Assembly: GCA_015521095.1 (NCBI GenBank)
Contig: WAOU01000044.1
Coordinates: 1-25,459, forward strand
Length of the DNA: 25,459 bases
Source: Desulfurococcales archaeon
GTDB taxonomy: Archaea; Thermoproteota; Thermoprotei_A; Sulfolobales; Acidilobaceae
Direction of reading: 5' to 3'
Shown: positions 1-7,242 of the stretch, piece by piece
Layout: each line of letters begins with the position of its first letter
Numbering within the stretch: position 1 is the stretch's first letter
The notes under the pieces: generated by a model
The model's input: the letters and a program-made list of their open reading frames with translations, nothing else
Database searches by the model: none
Told to the model about the DNA's origin: nothing
Translations under genes and position numbers: made by a program

Positions 1-1535
1 ATTTCTGGCAGGCGTGTAGAATTGCGAGACTCAAGGGAGCCTGTCCCTATTATAATGAGCTCCAGCGATATAATCCCAGCGATATCAAGCCTATAATAGT
101 GTCCCTCAAGGATTCTCCTCCGCGTAGAATTGTTAACCTGCTTAGAAGAAAACTAGGAATATGCCCTTTTTTCGCGCTGAGATCGCTGGTCAGCGACTCA
201 CAGTTCATAGTAGCAACCTATCCATACGGGTTTAGACCTGAGATATTCGAGAGCCTCATGGATCCTTACTCCTATGAGGATCTGGTCGTAGTTGTAGACG
301 AGGCACATACTTTATTTAACGCTCACAGCCTCCTCGAACACAGGATAAAGTTAAAGGATATAGAAGCATCAATAGTAGAAGTAAAACACTATGCGCCTGA
401 TGCCAAGATCGTGGTCGATCTACTACAGGACCTCTACAAGTCATTATCCAGGATCGGTAAAGACGTCAAATACACAAAGGTCGCACGACTAGACAAAGAA
501 CCCTTAAGAAACATAATAGAAGAAATAGACGTCATAATTGACACTGCAGAACACGTACAGGAGAAAAAGATAGAAGAAGCAATCCTATCCTCGGCAGAAA
601 TATCCAAGGCTAAAACAAGCATCGCCAAGATAGTATCTTGGCTAGCAACGATAGCTCGTGACGACGTCTTTCTATTCATTGAGTTAAACGATGAGACACA
701 ATACGTTGCGACTCCTCTAGACCCATCCGTTGTAGCATCACCGCTATTGAATAGGGCCAAGGCCGTCATACTCTCAAGCGGTACTCTACCACCAGGCGAT
801 TTTGTAAGAGAACTCTTAGGCGTAAGACGACAAGTAGTGTACCTAGATGCAGAATTGACTTACGGCAGATTCCTTCCCACGAGTAATATTTACACAGCGG
901 TAGCAAGAGACGTAACCACTAGGTACAGGGAGAGATCAGACCACATGTACAGGAGGCTAGCCGCATATGTCTCCCTAATATCAAGGAATATTCCCGGCAT
1001 CAAACTAGCCGTATTCCCCAGTTATGAACTAATGGACAAGATCACAGGCAAGCTACCCGCTGATCTACCAACGTACAATGAGACAAAGAAGACGAGTCTC
1101 CAAGAAGTCCATGAGAAGATAACACTATACGATGACCTGCTCATAAACGCTGTTGCAAACGGCAAACTAGTAGAAGGAGTAGAATTCGTGTCGCCAAAAG
1201 GTGAAAACCTATTGTCTACAGTCATAATAGTAGGTGTCCCGTATCCTCAGCCGGACGCATATACGAACACACAGCTTGAGATCCTATCACAGAGGCTCGG
1301 AAGCCAAAGAGCAAAATACTATGTATACACGTTCTCGACAATAGTAAAAGTAAAACAGGCTCTTGGAAGAGCCACTAGGAGCCCGACGGATAAAGCAGTC
1401 TACTTCCTACTCGACAGAAGATATCTCAAAAAAGAGATCAGGGAATCACTAAGAATACCAGTCAAAAGAGTCTTCTCTTCTGTGGCCGGTCTTCAGCAAG
1501 CAGTCATAGAAGCAAGAAGACACCTAGGTTTCTAA
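1..1535 (+). CDS. XPD/Rad3-like Fe-S superfamily 2 DNA helicase, 5'-truncated by window edge
   Basis: The reading frame is open from base 3, so the GTG at base 99 is internal and the true start lies before the window. About 510 residues are visible. Reading from base 3, cysteines at 5, 14 (in CPYY) and 54 (in CPFF) fit an XPD iron-sulfur domain; the fourth would be upstream. Next come the Walker B/DEAH box (residues 99-102, VVVVDEAH), an SSGTLPP motif, GKLVEGVEF (motif V) and QALGRATR (motif VI, the arginine finger). XPD-family proteins are ATP-dependent 5'-3' DNA helicases used in repair; motif I is not visible here. The cysteine spacing (9 then 40 residues) differs from the C-x2-C pair I recall from Sulfolobus XPD, so this may be a paralogous Rad3-type helicase. 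It is convergent with the next gene. Confidence 0.88.
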   Translation, partial: FWQACRIARLKGACPYYNELQRYNPSDIKPIIVSLKDSPPRRIVNLLRRKLGICPFFALRSLVSDSQFIVATYPYGFRPEIFESLMDPYSYEDLVVVVDEAHTLFNAHSLLEHRIKLKDIEASIVEVKHYAPDAKIVVDLLQDLYKSLSRIGKDVKYTKVARLDKEPLRNIIEEIDVIIDTAEHVQEKKIEEAILSSAEISKAKTSIAKIVSWLATIARDDVFLFIELNDETQYVATPLDPSVVASPLLNRAKAVILSSGTLPPGDFVRELLGVRRQVVYLDAELTYGRFLPTSNIYTAVARDVTTRYRERSDHMYRRLAAYVSLISRNIPGIKLAVFPSYELMDKITGKLPADLPTYNETKKTSLQEVHEKITLYDDLLINAVANGKLVEGVEFVSPKGENLLSTVIIVGVPYPQPDAYTNTQLEILSQRLGSQRAKYYVYTFSTIVKVKQALGRATRSPTDKAVYFLLDRRYLKKEIRESLRIPVKRVFSSVAGLQQAVIEARRHLGF

Positions 1536-1573
1536 AAATAAGATTAATAAGATTTAGGATTATTCGGGGAAAA

Positions 1574-1966
1574 TCACTCTAGGAAGGACTCGAGCGCATC
1601 GTATACGTCTAGGACTCCTTCCCTAGTTTTCCTCACGACCTTGAAGCCAGCTAGTTCTAGCTTCTTTACTGCGTAGTCTGCAGCGCTTAGAAGTAGGTCG
1701 AGTGCGTCCTCAAGCTCTGCTCGAGGATCGATCTCGTCGTTGAGTAGTTCCTCGATATTTTCCTCAAGTCCGTCTTCCGCTTTTAGCTCGACAACAAATT
1801 TTTCTCCTTCACGATAAATTACCAGCTTCACGGGGTACTCTGGATGATCAACCGTGAGTGTCTCATCAGATATACTCGCCTTAAGTCCTTTTTTGCTCGA
1901 GTTCTTAGCTATTGATTCTAGAACCTCTGCTACATTGCCCGGCATTATTACCACCTCTATATCCAT
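1574..1966 (-). CDS. Small acidic protein of unknown function
   Basis: 130 residues with an ATG start. I do not recognise the family. The N-terminal half (to about residue 70) alternates strand-like segments such as VVIMPG, KLVIYREG and KFVVELKAE. The C-terminal half is predicted to be helical and strongly acidic (EENIEELLNDEIDP, then RAELEDALDLLLSAADYAVKKL). No membrane segment, signal peptide or cysteine is seen. It begins 21 bases after the stop of the metallophosphoesterase gene on the same strand, so the two probably share a transcript. The even codon use and the intact frame argue for a real gene. Function cannot be inferred. Confidence 0.72.
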   Translation of the reverse strand: MDIEVVIMPGNVAEVLESIAKNSSKKGLKASISDETLTVDHPEYPVKLVIYREGEKFVVELKAEDGLEENIEELLNDEIDPRAELEDALDLLLSAADYAVKKLELAGFKVVRKTREGVLDVYDALESFLE

Positions 1967-1987
1967 TTACTACTATGGTCGTCATCC

Positions 1988-2581
1988 TTATAGCTTTTCA
2001 AGGGAAGCACTGCAGTAATCCATATTATTACACTCTATCAAGGCATAGTACCCTTTTTTCAAGGGTCCTGGGTTAACGAATAATGAACCGTTTTTCTCCT
2101 CTACACCTCTAGACTCATGTATGTGTCCAAAAAGATGAAGTCTAGGGCGGAGCATAGTTACAAAGTCTCTGAGCTCGCGTACTCCGGCGTGGAGCCCGAA
2201 GAATACCCTGTCAAGGGTTCCCTTTGGCGGATGATGCGATAACAGTATATCGACTCTACTATTTCCAAGTTTCTGTTTTAGCGAGTCGAGAGAGCTGTGG
2301 AAATCCAATCCTCCTATACCAGCAATAATAGTTCCTTGAACCTCAGTGATTCTTCCATCGAGAAGCACTTCATTGTCACGTAGGACTCTGGCGATCGCTG
2401 GATCGTCAATATTTCCTGTGACCGCCAGCTTGTTAACAGCTTTTCTAACAAGAAGTGTGGCAGTATCGACACATTGAAAGTCTCCTGTTGCAACTATGAG
2501 ATCGTAATCACCTGCTCTGTTCAGTAATTTTTCAAGTTTATCATTTGCACAGTGTATATCAGAGACATGGAGGATCTTCAC
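1988..2581 (-). CDS. Calcineurin-like metallophosphoesterase
   Basis: 197 residues from a GTG start. All five motifs of the family are visible: D8-x-H10 in HVSDIH, G33-D34, G56-N57 followed by IDD, H116-H117 in LSHHPP, and G152-H153-x-H155 in FGHIH. These residues bind two metal ions in phosphodiesterases and phosphatases of the YfcE/MJ0936 size class, so a cytosolic phosphodiesterase is likely; the substrate is not evident. The closing NPGPLKKGYYAL segment is typical of this subfamily. It lies 34 bases after the DUF763 start and 21 bases before the small acidic protein, in a three-gene minus-strand run. Confidence 0.9.
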   Translation of the reverse strand: MKILHVSDIHCANDKLEKLLNRAGDYDLIVATGDFQCVDTATLLVRKAVNKLAVTGNIDDPAIARVLRDNEVLLDGRITEVQGTIIAGIGGLDFHSSLDSLKQKLGNSRVDILLSHHPPKGTLDRVFFGLHAGVRELRDFVTMLRPRLHLFGHIHESRGVEEKNGSLFVNPGPLKKGYYALIECNNMDYCSASLEKL

Positions 2582-2615
2582 GGATCCAACACCATCATTA
2601 TACTATAATTATCTC

Positions 2616-3770
2616 CTAGAAAAGATCATTGCCTAGATACTTGTGCAAACGGGCTCTGAGCCTTCTAAGAGTTTTTCTTTTAAGTTCCCTGTCGACTTTG
2701 CTCTCTTCGACTGCTGATATCAGGTATCGATACGCGAAGATAGCTGTTCTAGGATCGAACCGGTAAGGTATGCCGTCTTTGCCGCCTATAGCATATGCAT
2801 AGATAAAGGGGTCTGGTGGATGCGTCACCGAGTCTCTTGTACTTGTCGGAACCCCGTAGATTATGTCGGCTATAAGAGCAAGTGCTCTGACAACTGCAGG
2901 TCCGACTCCTGGGGCAAGCCCTAGATCTTCTGGGTTAACTAGGGGGACATCGCCGAGCCTCTCCAGGGACTTTTTAAGTTGTGGGGATAGTTTCATCGGC
3001 CGATAATAGCGTGGAGGACTGGTATTTACGGCGTCACGTCTTTGATCCTCGAGGAAATCGATTAAAGTAGGCTTTCTCTTTATACGGGAGAGCGCTTCTT
3101 CTAGCTTTCTTGTGAGGCGTTTTCCTTCACTATTGATTATCTCTATGTATGTTTTAAGCGCCTCCTTGCTCTCCTCCGCTGTCGCGTTCAGGGTTATGTC
3201 TTTGCTCGGTATACCTGATACACCGCTGTGAGGTTCTATGAGAGAGGGATGGTCAATATGGTATCTGCGAGCGTATTTCGTGGAGGTATTCATGCCTTGT
3301 TGCACGACCAGGATTTTTCCATTGTCAGCGACGATAACGGCATGTTGATATAGGTCGTAGCCGTCCTGTAGGAAAGCGGAGTCTATCCTAGCAGTTAGCT
3401 TGCTAAACCTGGTTATCTTGTCTGAGTCAACGCCTAGAATTTTCTCCGCTTTCTCAGCCTCCTCAGGTACAAGGCGCATACGTGATCCTTTTCCTCCCAA
3501 TACTAGGAAGCCGAGACTTGGATCATTCCAGGTTATTGTTTTTAAGATGCCAAGAACGACAGTAGTACTTCCGCTACTATCCCAGTCCATTCCTATAACG
3601 TTGTTGAATGCCTGGAACCATACTGGGTCAGATAGCATCGCGATAACTGCGTCTACTCCACGCTCGTCAATTATATAGCGGATAATTGAGTCTCCTAGCT
3701 TCTTCATTATCCTTAGCATCCATGGAGGTACACGTCCACCATGCAGTGGGAGATCTGCGACTCCAGGCAC
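2616..3770 (-). CDS. DUF763 family protein
   Basis: 384 residues from a GTG start. The N-terminus (GVADLPLHGGRVPPWML), followed by SDPVWFQAF and DWDSSGSTT, matches what I know of the DUF763 family, found in archaea and some bacteria and without an established biochemical function. A segment near residues 283-307 (LGLAPGVGPAVVRALALIAD) looks like a helix-hairpin-helix, which would suggest DNA contact. The C-terminus is basic (RELKRKTLRRLRARLHK). The start fits the family N-terminus; a TATA-like TATTAATGG lies about 35 bases upstream. It leads a minus-strand run with the metallophosphoesterase. Placement next to an XPD-like helicase would fit DNA metabolism, but that is inference. Confidence 0.88.
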   Translation of the reverse strand: MPGVADLPLHGGRVPPWMLRIMKKLGDSIIRYIIDERGVDAVIAMLSDPVWFQAFNNVIGMDWDSSGSTTVVLGILKTITWNDPSLGFLVLGGKGSRMRLVPEEAEKAEKILGVDSDKITRFSKLTARIDSAFLQDGYDLYQHAVIVADNGKILVVQQGMNTSTKYARRYHIDHPSLIEPHSGVSGIPSKDITLNATAEESKEALKTYIEIINSEGKRLTRKLEEALSRIKRKPTLIDFLEDQRRDAVNTSPPRYYRPMKLSPQLKKSLERLGDVPLVNPEDLGLAPGVGPAVVRALALIADIIYGVPTSTRDSVTHPPDPFIYAYAIGGKDGIPYRFDPRTAIFAYRYLISAVEESKVDRELKRKTLRRLRARLHKYLGNDLF

Positions 3771-3851
3771 TTCAAGATCCCTAGTGTACTAGCTAAACCA
3801 TTAATATAGGATCAATTGGGAGGTGAAAAACCCTTAGCTAATCCTGGCATC

Positions 3852-4607
3852 CTACTTCTTTTTCTTTTCAATAAAACTCCTAGCCCGGTTCCTTGTTTCT
3901 TCTCTTGCCGCACTTGTAATAAGCGATCTAAGGCCAGCTTCTACTAGCGGGTGGGGCCTTGAGGATCGTAGGAGTGTCAATGCGTTCTCAACCGCCCACT
4001 GGCTATTGGATGCAATGTCCTCAACCAGTTTCTCGATAGTGTTTAATAGTTCTTCCCTATCGTCTACAACACCGTTTAAGACACCCATTCTAAATGCTTC
4101 CTCTGCTGTCACGAGTCTTCCTGATAGAACGATGTATGCAGCATTCTTGTATCCCAGGAAGAGAGGGCCTAGAGTCGTTGATGCAGGAGGCACCATTCCC
4201 CATTTAACAGCAGGGCTTCCGAGCTTGGCGCCACGAACAGAGTATGCTAGGTCACTGGCTAGAACTAGTTCGAAGCCTATTCCTACGGCGTGCCCGTTTA
4301 CGGCTGCTATTACTGGTTTCTTGCAGGAGGAGACTGCTTTGCATACTCCTCCGAGCCCTTCGCCCATTAATTTTATGGAGTCGTCGATACTAGTTATTTC
4401 GGCTACTGGTTCCAGGTCTACGCCGGTGCTAAAGAAACGTTCTCCACTACCTGTTATGACTATGGCAACGGTTTCAGGATTTTCGCATTCTTCTCGGATA
4501 ATTCTATCAAGTTCCACTGCATGCTTGTAGTCTAGACTGTTCCCTTTTTCTTCTCTATCAATGATGATGAGAGAAGCCTTGCCTAGGCGTTCAACCCGTA
4601 TAGGCAA
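3852..4607 (-). CDS. Crotonase-fold enoyl-CoA hydratase/isomerase family protein
   Basis: 251 residues from a TTG start with GGTGA six bases upstream and a TATA box (TTTATATTG, about 4642-4650). The crotonase oxyanion hole is present: FFSTGVDL (58-65) and NGHAVGIGFEL (104-114). Of the two glutamates used by rat enoyl-CoA hydratase, the first (in GFEL, E113) is kept, while the second, normally in a QPE or PE context, is alanine (A133 in GSPAVKWG). This makes a simple hydratase less likely and favours an isomerase or another acyl-CoA reaction of the superfamily. The C-terminus ends in a helix with KKKK. It is a single gene with no beta-oxidation partners beside it; a thiolase lies 6.6 kb away. 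Confidence 0.88.
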   Translation of the reverse strand: MPIRVERLGKASLIIIDREEKGNSLDYKHAVELDRIIREECENPETVAIVITGSGERFFSTGVDLEPVAEITSIDDSIKLMGEGLGGVCKAVSSCKKPVIAAVNGHAVGIGFELVLASDLAYSVRGAKLGSPAVKWGMVPPASTTLGPLFLGYKNAAYIVLSGRLVTAEEAFRMGVLNGVVDDREELLNTIEKLVEDIASNSQWAVENALTLLRSSRPHPLVEAGLRSLITSAAREETRNRARSFIEKKKK

Positions 4608-4693
4608 TGGTATTCACCGTATCAATTTTTGTGGATGGGGTCAATATAAACAATATCATTAAATAAAAATAAATGATAATAATAGAAATTATT

Positions 4694-5155
4694 TCAACAA
4701 GACTGAAGCTCCTTAACTATCTTTAACGCCTCATCAGCGTGCTTTTCTGCAGGTCTAACATTTTTGAGAACAGCTATTAATTCACCGTTCTTCTTCAAGA
4801 TGTAGGTAGTTCTCTTTGCGCTCGGCTGTTTTGTCCCCTTCTTCAAGATTCCCAGCTTCTCGGCTAATTTTCCTCCTTCATCACTGAGTAGCCTGAACTG
4901 GAACCCGTATTTCTCAGCGAATTTCTTGTTTTTGGAGGGAGGATCAGTTGATACTCCTACTACCTCGGCTCTACACTTCCTGAACTCATCTATTAGCTCG
5001 TTGAATCTTATTCCCTCTCTTGTGCATCCAGAGGTCATTGCCCGTGGATAGAAGTATACTACTATGATCTCGGATGGGATATCCGAGATTTTCACCGGGT
5101 TTCCGTCCTGGTCGACGAGCTCGGCTTCGAGAAGTATTTTTGCTTCTTCACTCAT
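4694..5155 (-). CDS. Peroxiredoxin (AhpC/TSA, Bcp-like)
   Basis: About 153 residues. I chose the ATG at 5155 (MSEEAKILL) because GAGGTG ends eight bases before it; a longer frame from a TTG at 5173 would place that site inside the gene. The peroxidatic site is PRAMTSGCTREG, the T-x3-C motif that reduces peroxides. No cysteine follows at +5, so it is not of PrxQ type; other cysteines are in EFRKCRAEV and at the very C-terminus (LQSC), either of which could act as the resolving residue. The protein is cytosolic and protects against peroxide. It stands alone, and its upstream region holds two inverted repeats described separately. Confidence 0.9.
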   Translation of the reverse strand: MSEEAKILLEAELVDQDGNPVKISDIPSEIIVVYFYPRAMTSGCTREGIRFNELIDEFRKCRAEVVGVSTDPPSKNKKFAEKYGFQFRLLSDEGGKLAEKLGILKKGTKQPSAKRTTYILKKNGELIAVLKNVRPAEKHADEALKIVKELQSC

Positions 5156-5165
5156 ATCATTGGCA

Positions 5166-5190
5166 CCTCTCAACTAAATACAGTGAGAGG
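5166..5190 (-). promoter_or_regulatory. Inverted repeat covering the peroxiredoxin ribosome binding site
   Basis: CCTCTCA and TGAGAGG are exact inverted copies separated by 11 bases, extendable by one G-U pair. In a minus-strand transcript the 3' arm contains most of the GAGGTG that serves the ATG at 5155, so the folded form would hide the ribosome binding site. Whether the 5' arm is transcribed depends on which TATA-like element is used. It could instead be a protein-binding site. Confidence 0.4.
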
Positions 5191-5193
5191 CAT

Positions 5194-5217
5194 AGTATTT
5201 AGCAGATAGTAAATACT
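5194..5217. promoter_or_regulatory. Inverted repeat AGTATTTA-N8-TAAATACT upstream of peroxiredoxin
   Basis: Perfect 8-base arms with an 8-base spacer lie 39-62 bases before the peroxiredoxin ATG. Each arm is itself TATA-like, so the element probably includes the promoter. The symmetry would suit a dimeric regulator binding over the TATA box. Confidence 0.45.
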
Positions 5218-5242
5218 TCTAGGTAGAAGGGAGGAGAGACGC

Positions 5243-6451
5243 TTATATAATCTCGCCTACTTCTACGTGTTTGAGTTGCTCCAATACGTAGGTTCGTATT
5301 TCTTCGAGGTTGGGTAGTGGCTTCACTATTCTTCCATTATCTATATATTTGACTAGGAGTTCTTCGGGTTTCTTTCCATCCTCACATAATAGAGATTCGT
5401 TTCCTAATAGCACTGTCAGGTTCTTAACAGGCGGACACCTATACAGTGTCTTTGCACCGGGTAGCTTTCCTCTCTTTGATACGGGTTCCCAGCCTTTTCC
5501 TCTGTCCACCGCGACGATATCCATACTTATGTCTATACTGGGAGCCATTGATATCGTAGTTCCAACGCCGAATCCATCGACTATGTCTCTCAGTTCAACT
5601 ACCTGTTTCTCGCCGATGCCGCCACTGACATATATCTTAACGTGCGTATAGCCGTGGAGGTCAAGAGTCCATCTGACTTCTTCAACTATCTCCCTCATCT
5701 TTCCTCTTCTACTACTCGGAGTATCTAGTCTAACACCACTTAGATCCTTTCCAAGAAGCTCCGCTGCCATAAGACTCTCTACTCGTTCATCATAGAATGT
5801 GTCAACCAGAGCGATGACAGGTGTCTCGTCTTTGTATAGTTTCGCGAACCAGTACCAGGCGGCTTTCTGGTCGCCAAATGCGAGAATTAGTGCATGTGGC
5901 ATGGTGCCTTTTGGCTTCACGCCGAGGTACTTCTCGGATAGTACTCCACTGACCCCATCTGCTCCGCCAATATATGCTGCTCTATCAGCAGCAGGATAAA
6001 CTGCTGGATGAAGAGCCCTAAGACCAAAGTATAGTACTGCTTTGTCTCCGGCGAGCTTCTTTATCCTCGCGGTTTTGGTCGCGATACTGCTCGCGAACCT
6101 AAGTACCCCAAGAACAGGCGTCTCGTACTCTACGAAGTCGATGTATCTACCTTCGATGACGAATATTGGCTCTTTTCTCCCGAAGATTGTTCCTTCAGGG
6201 ACACTGTATACGTCTACTGGGACCCCTTCTAGTATCTTGAGCGCTTCTTCTACTCCTGCGAGGACAGCCCACTCGTATCCTCTAGGCATAGTATATACAT
6301 GTGCTTCCATCCTGACTTTGAGGTCTTCTAGCCCCGCTTCTTTTAGTATCCTCTTTGTCCTTGCAAAGTAGATGTCTGTCGATGCACCCTTCTTGATATC
6401 ATCGGGACTGCTCATGTATACTGGGTTGTTTTCCAAGTCCTCGGCACCCAC
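5243..6451 (-). CDS. pncB: Nicotinate phosphoribosyltransferase (archaeal type)
   Basis: The enzyme joins nicotinate to PRPP to form nicotinate mononucleotide in NAD salvage. Family features include the N-terminal DDIKKGASTDIYFARTK, RALHPAVYPAADRAAYIGG, the VDTFYDE segment, RLDTPSSRRG, and the IYVSGGIGE phosphate-binding strand. Archaeal members are about 390 residues. I place the start at GTG 6451 (402 residues) because a TATA-like GTTTTTAATT is centred about 28 bases upstream, which suits a leaderless transcript. An ATG at 6415 gives 390 residues without a visible ribosome binding site, and a longer frame runs to 6511. The C-terminal CPPV and LLCEDGKKP cysteines could belong to a metal-binding tail. 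It is divergent from the THUMP gene. Confidence 0.9.
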   Translation of the reverse strand: MGAEDLENNPVYMSSPDDIKKGASTDIYFARTKRILKEAGLEDLKVRMEAHVYTMPRGYEWAVLAGVEEALKILEGVPVDVYSVPEGTIFGRKEPIFVIEGRYIDFVEYETPVLGVLRFASSIATKTARIKKLAGDKAVLYFGLRALHPAVYPAADRAAYIGGADGVSGVLSEKYLGVKPKGTMPHALILAFGDQKAAWYWFAKLYKDETPVIALVDTFYDERVESLMAAELLGKDLSGVRLDTPSSRRGKMREIVEEVRWTLDLHGYTHVKIYVSGGIGEKQVVELRDIVDGFGVGTTISMAPSIDISMDIVAVDRGKGWEPVSKRGKLPGAKTLYRCPPVKNLTVLLGNESLLCEDGKKPEELLVKYIDNGRIVKPLPNLEEIRTYVLEQLKHVEVGEII

Positions 6452-6474
6452 TACTGTATCACGCTGAGTAACTG

Positions 6475-6485
6475 AATTAAAAACT
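6475..6485 (-). promoter_or_regulatory. TATA box for nicotinate phosphoribosyltransferase
   Basis: GTTTTTAATT on the minus strand sits about 28 bases before GTG 6451. This spacing would put the transcript start at or next to that codon and supports leaderless translation. Confidence 0.4.
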
Positions 6486-6619
6486 AAACATACCAATCTA
6501 TTATTAATCAATTATGATCTTAATCAAGTAAAAAACGAGATAAATTTTCTCTTATGCTCCTAGACACGGTCATCTACTGTTATTATCCCTTGCTACAAAC
6601 CACCAAACGGGGATGAGTA

Positions 6620-7171
6620 TTGAGTAGTAGAAGAAACATAGAACTATATGCGCCATTCAACCTAATAGTCTCTCATCTACCAGGATACGATGAGAAGAGG
6701 GAAGCCATGAAGCATCTAAGGTGGCTTCTAGACGACGTAGAAATAGTTGAGTCGAGGCCTAATCTCCTCTTGGCCAAGGTTGAGGACCCCATTGACGCGG
6801 TTGAACGGCTTAAGAGGAGCCTTCCAAAGCATACTACCATACTCCGCGTTATTCCAGTCATGGAGGTAACTTATCCTAACGTAGAGAATGTAAGAGACGT
6901 GATACACAAACTCCTTAAAGGGCGTGAAGGCTCTTTCGCAATAAAGCTAGACGGACACCTATACGATAGCGAAGGCAGAATGATGCACAAAGTAGATAGT
7001 ATAACTGTCATTGCCGACGGCATAGATCTACCCGTAAATCTCTCGAATCCCGACATCTTGGTCTATATCAAGATCGTTAAGTATAGAAGAAACTATCTAG
7101 CCGCATTATACGTTGGTAGCCCCGAAGGTATACTATCCGTGAAAAAACTATTCGGGGAAAACAAGGATTAA
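6620..7171 (+). CDS. THUMP-domain RNA-binding protein, TAN1-like
   Basis: 183 residues from a TTG start with GGGGATG a few bases upstream. The N-terminal part (FNLIVSHLPGYDEKREAMKH, then LLLAKVEDPIDAVERL) and the C-terminal THUMP part (SFAIKLDGHLYDSEG, then DLPVNLSNPDILVYIKIV) fit the single-domain THUMP proteins related to yeast TAN1. TAN1 helps the acetyltransferase form N4-acetylcytidine in tRNA, and the archaeal relative is thought to deliver RNA to a partner enzyme. No catalytic domain is present, which agrees with an adaptor role. A TmcA-type acetyltransferase is not in the window. The gene is 71 bases upstream of the phosphohexomutase on the same strand. Confidence 0.75.
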   Translation: MSSRRNIELYAPFNLIVSHLPGYDEKREAMKHLRWLLDDVEIVESRPNLLLAKVEDPIDAVERLKRSLPKHTTILRVIPVMEVTYPNVENVRDVIHKLLKGREGSFAIKLDGHLYDSEGRMMHKVDSITVIADGIDLPVNLSNPDILVYIKIVKYRRNYLAALYVGSPEGILSVKKLFGENKD

Positions 7172-7242
7172 GCATGAGGACGTGGGTCTTTCCCATAGCA
7201 AGTATAATTGTTGATGGGGAATAGTTAGAGGGGCAAGCGGCC

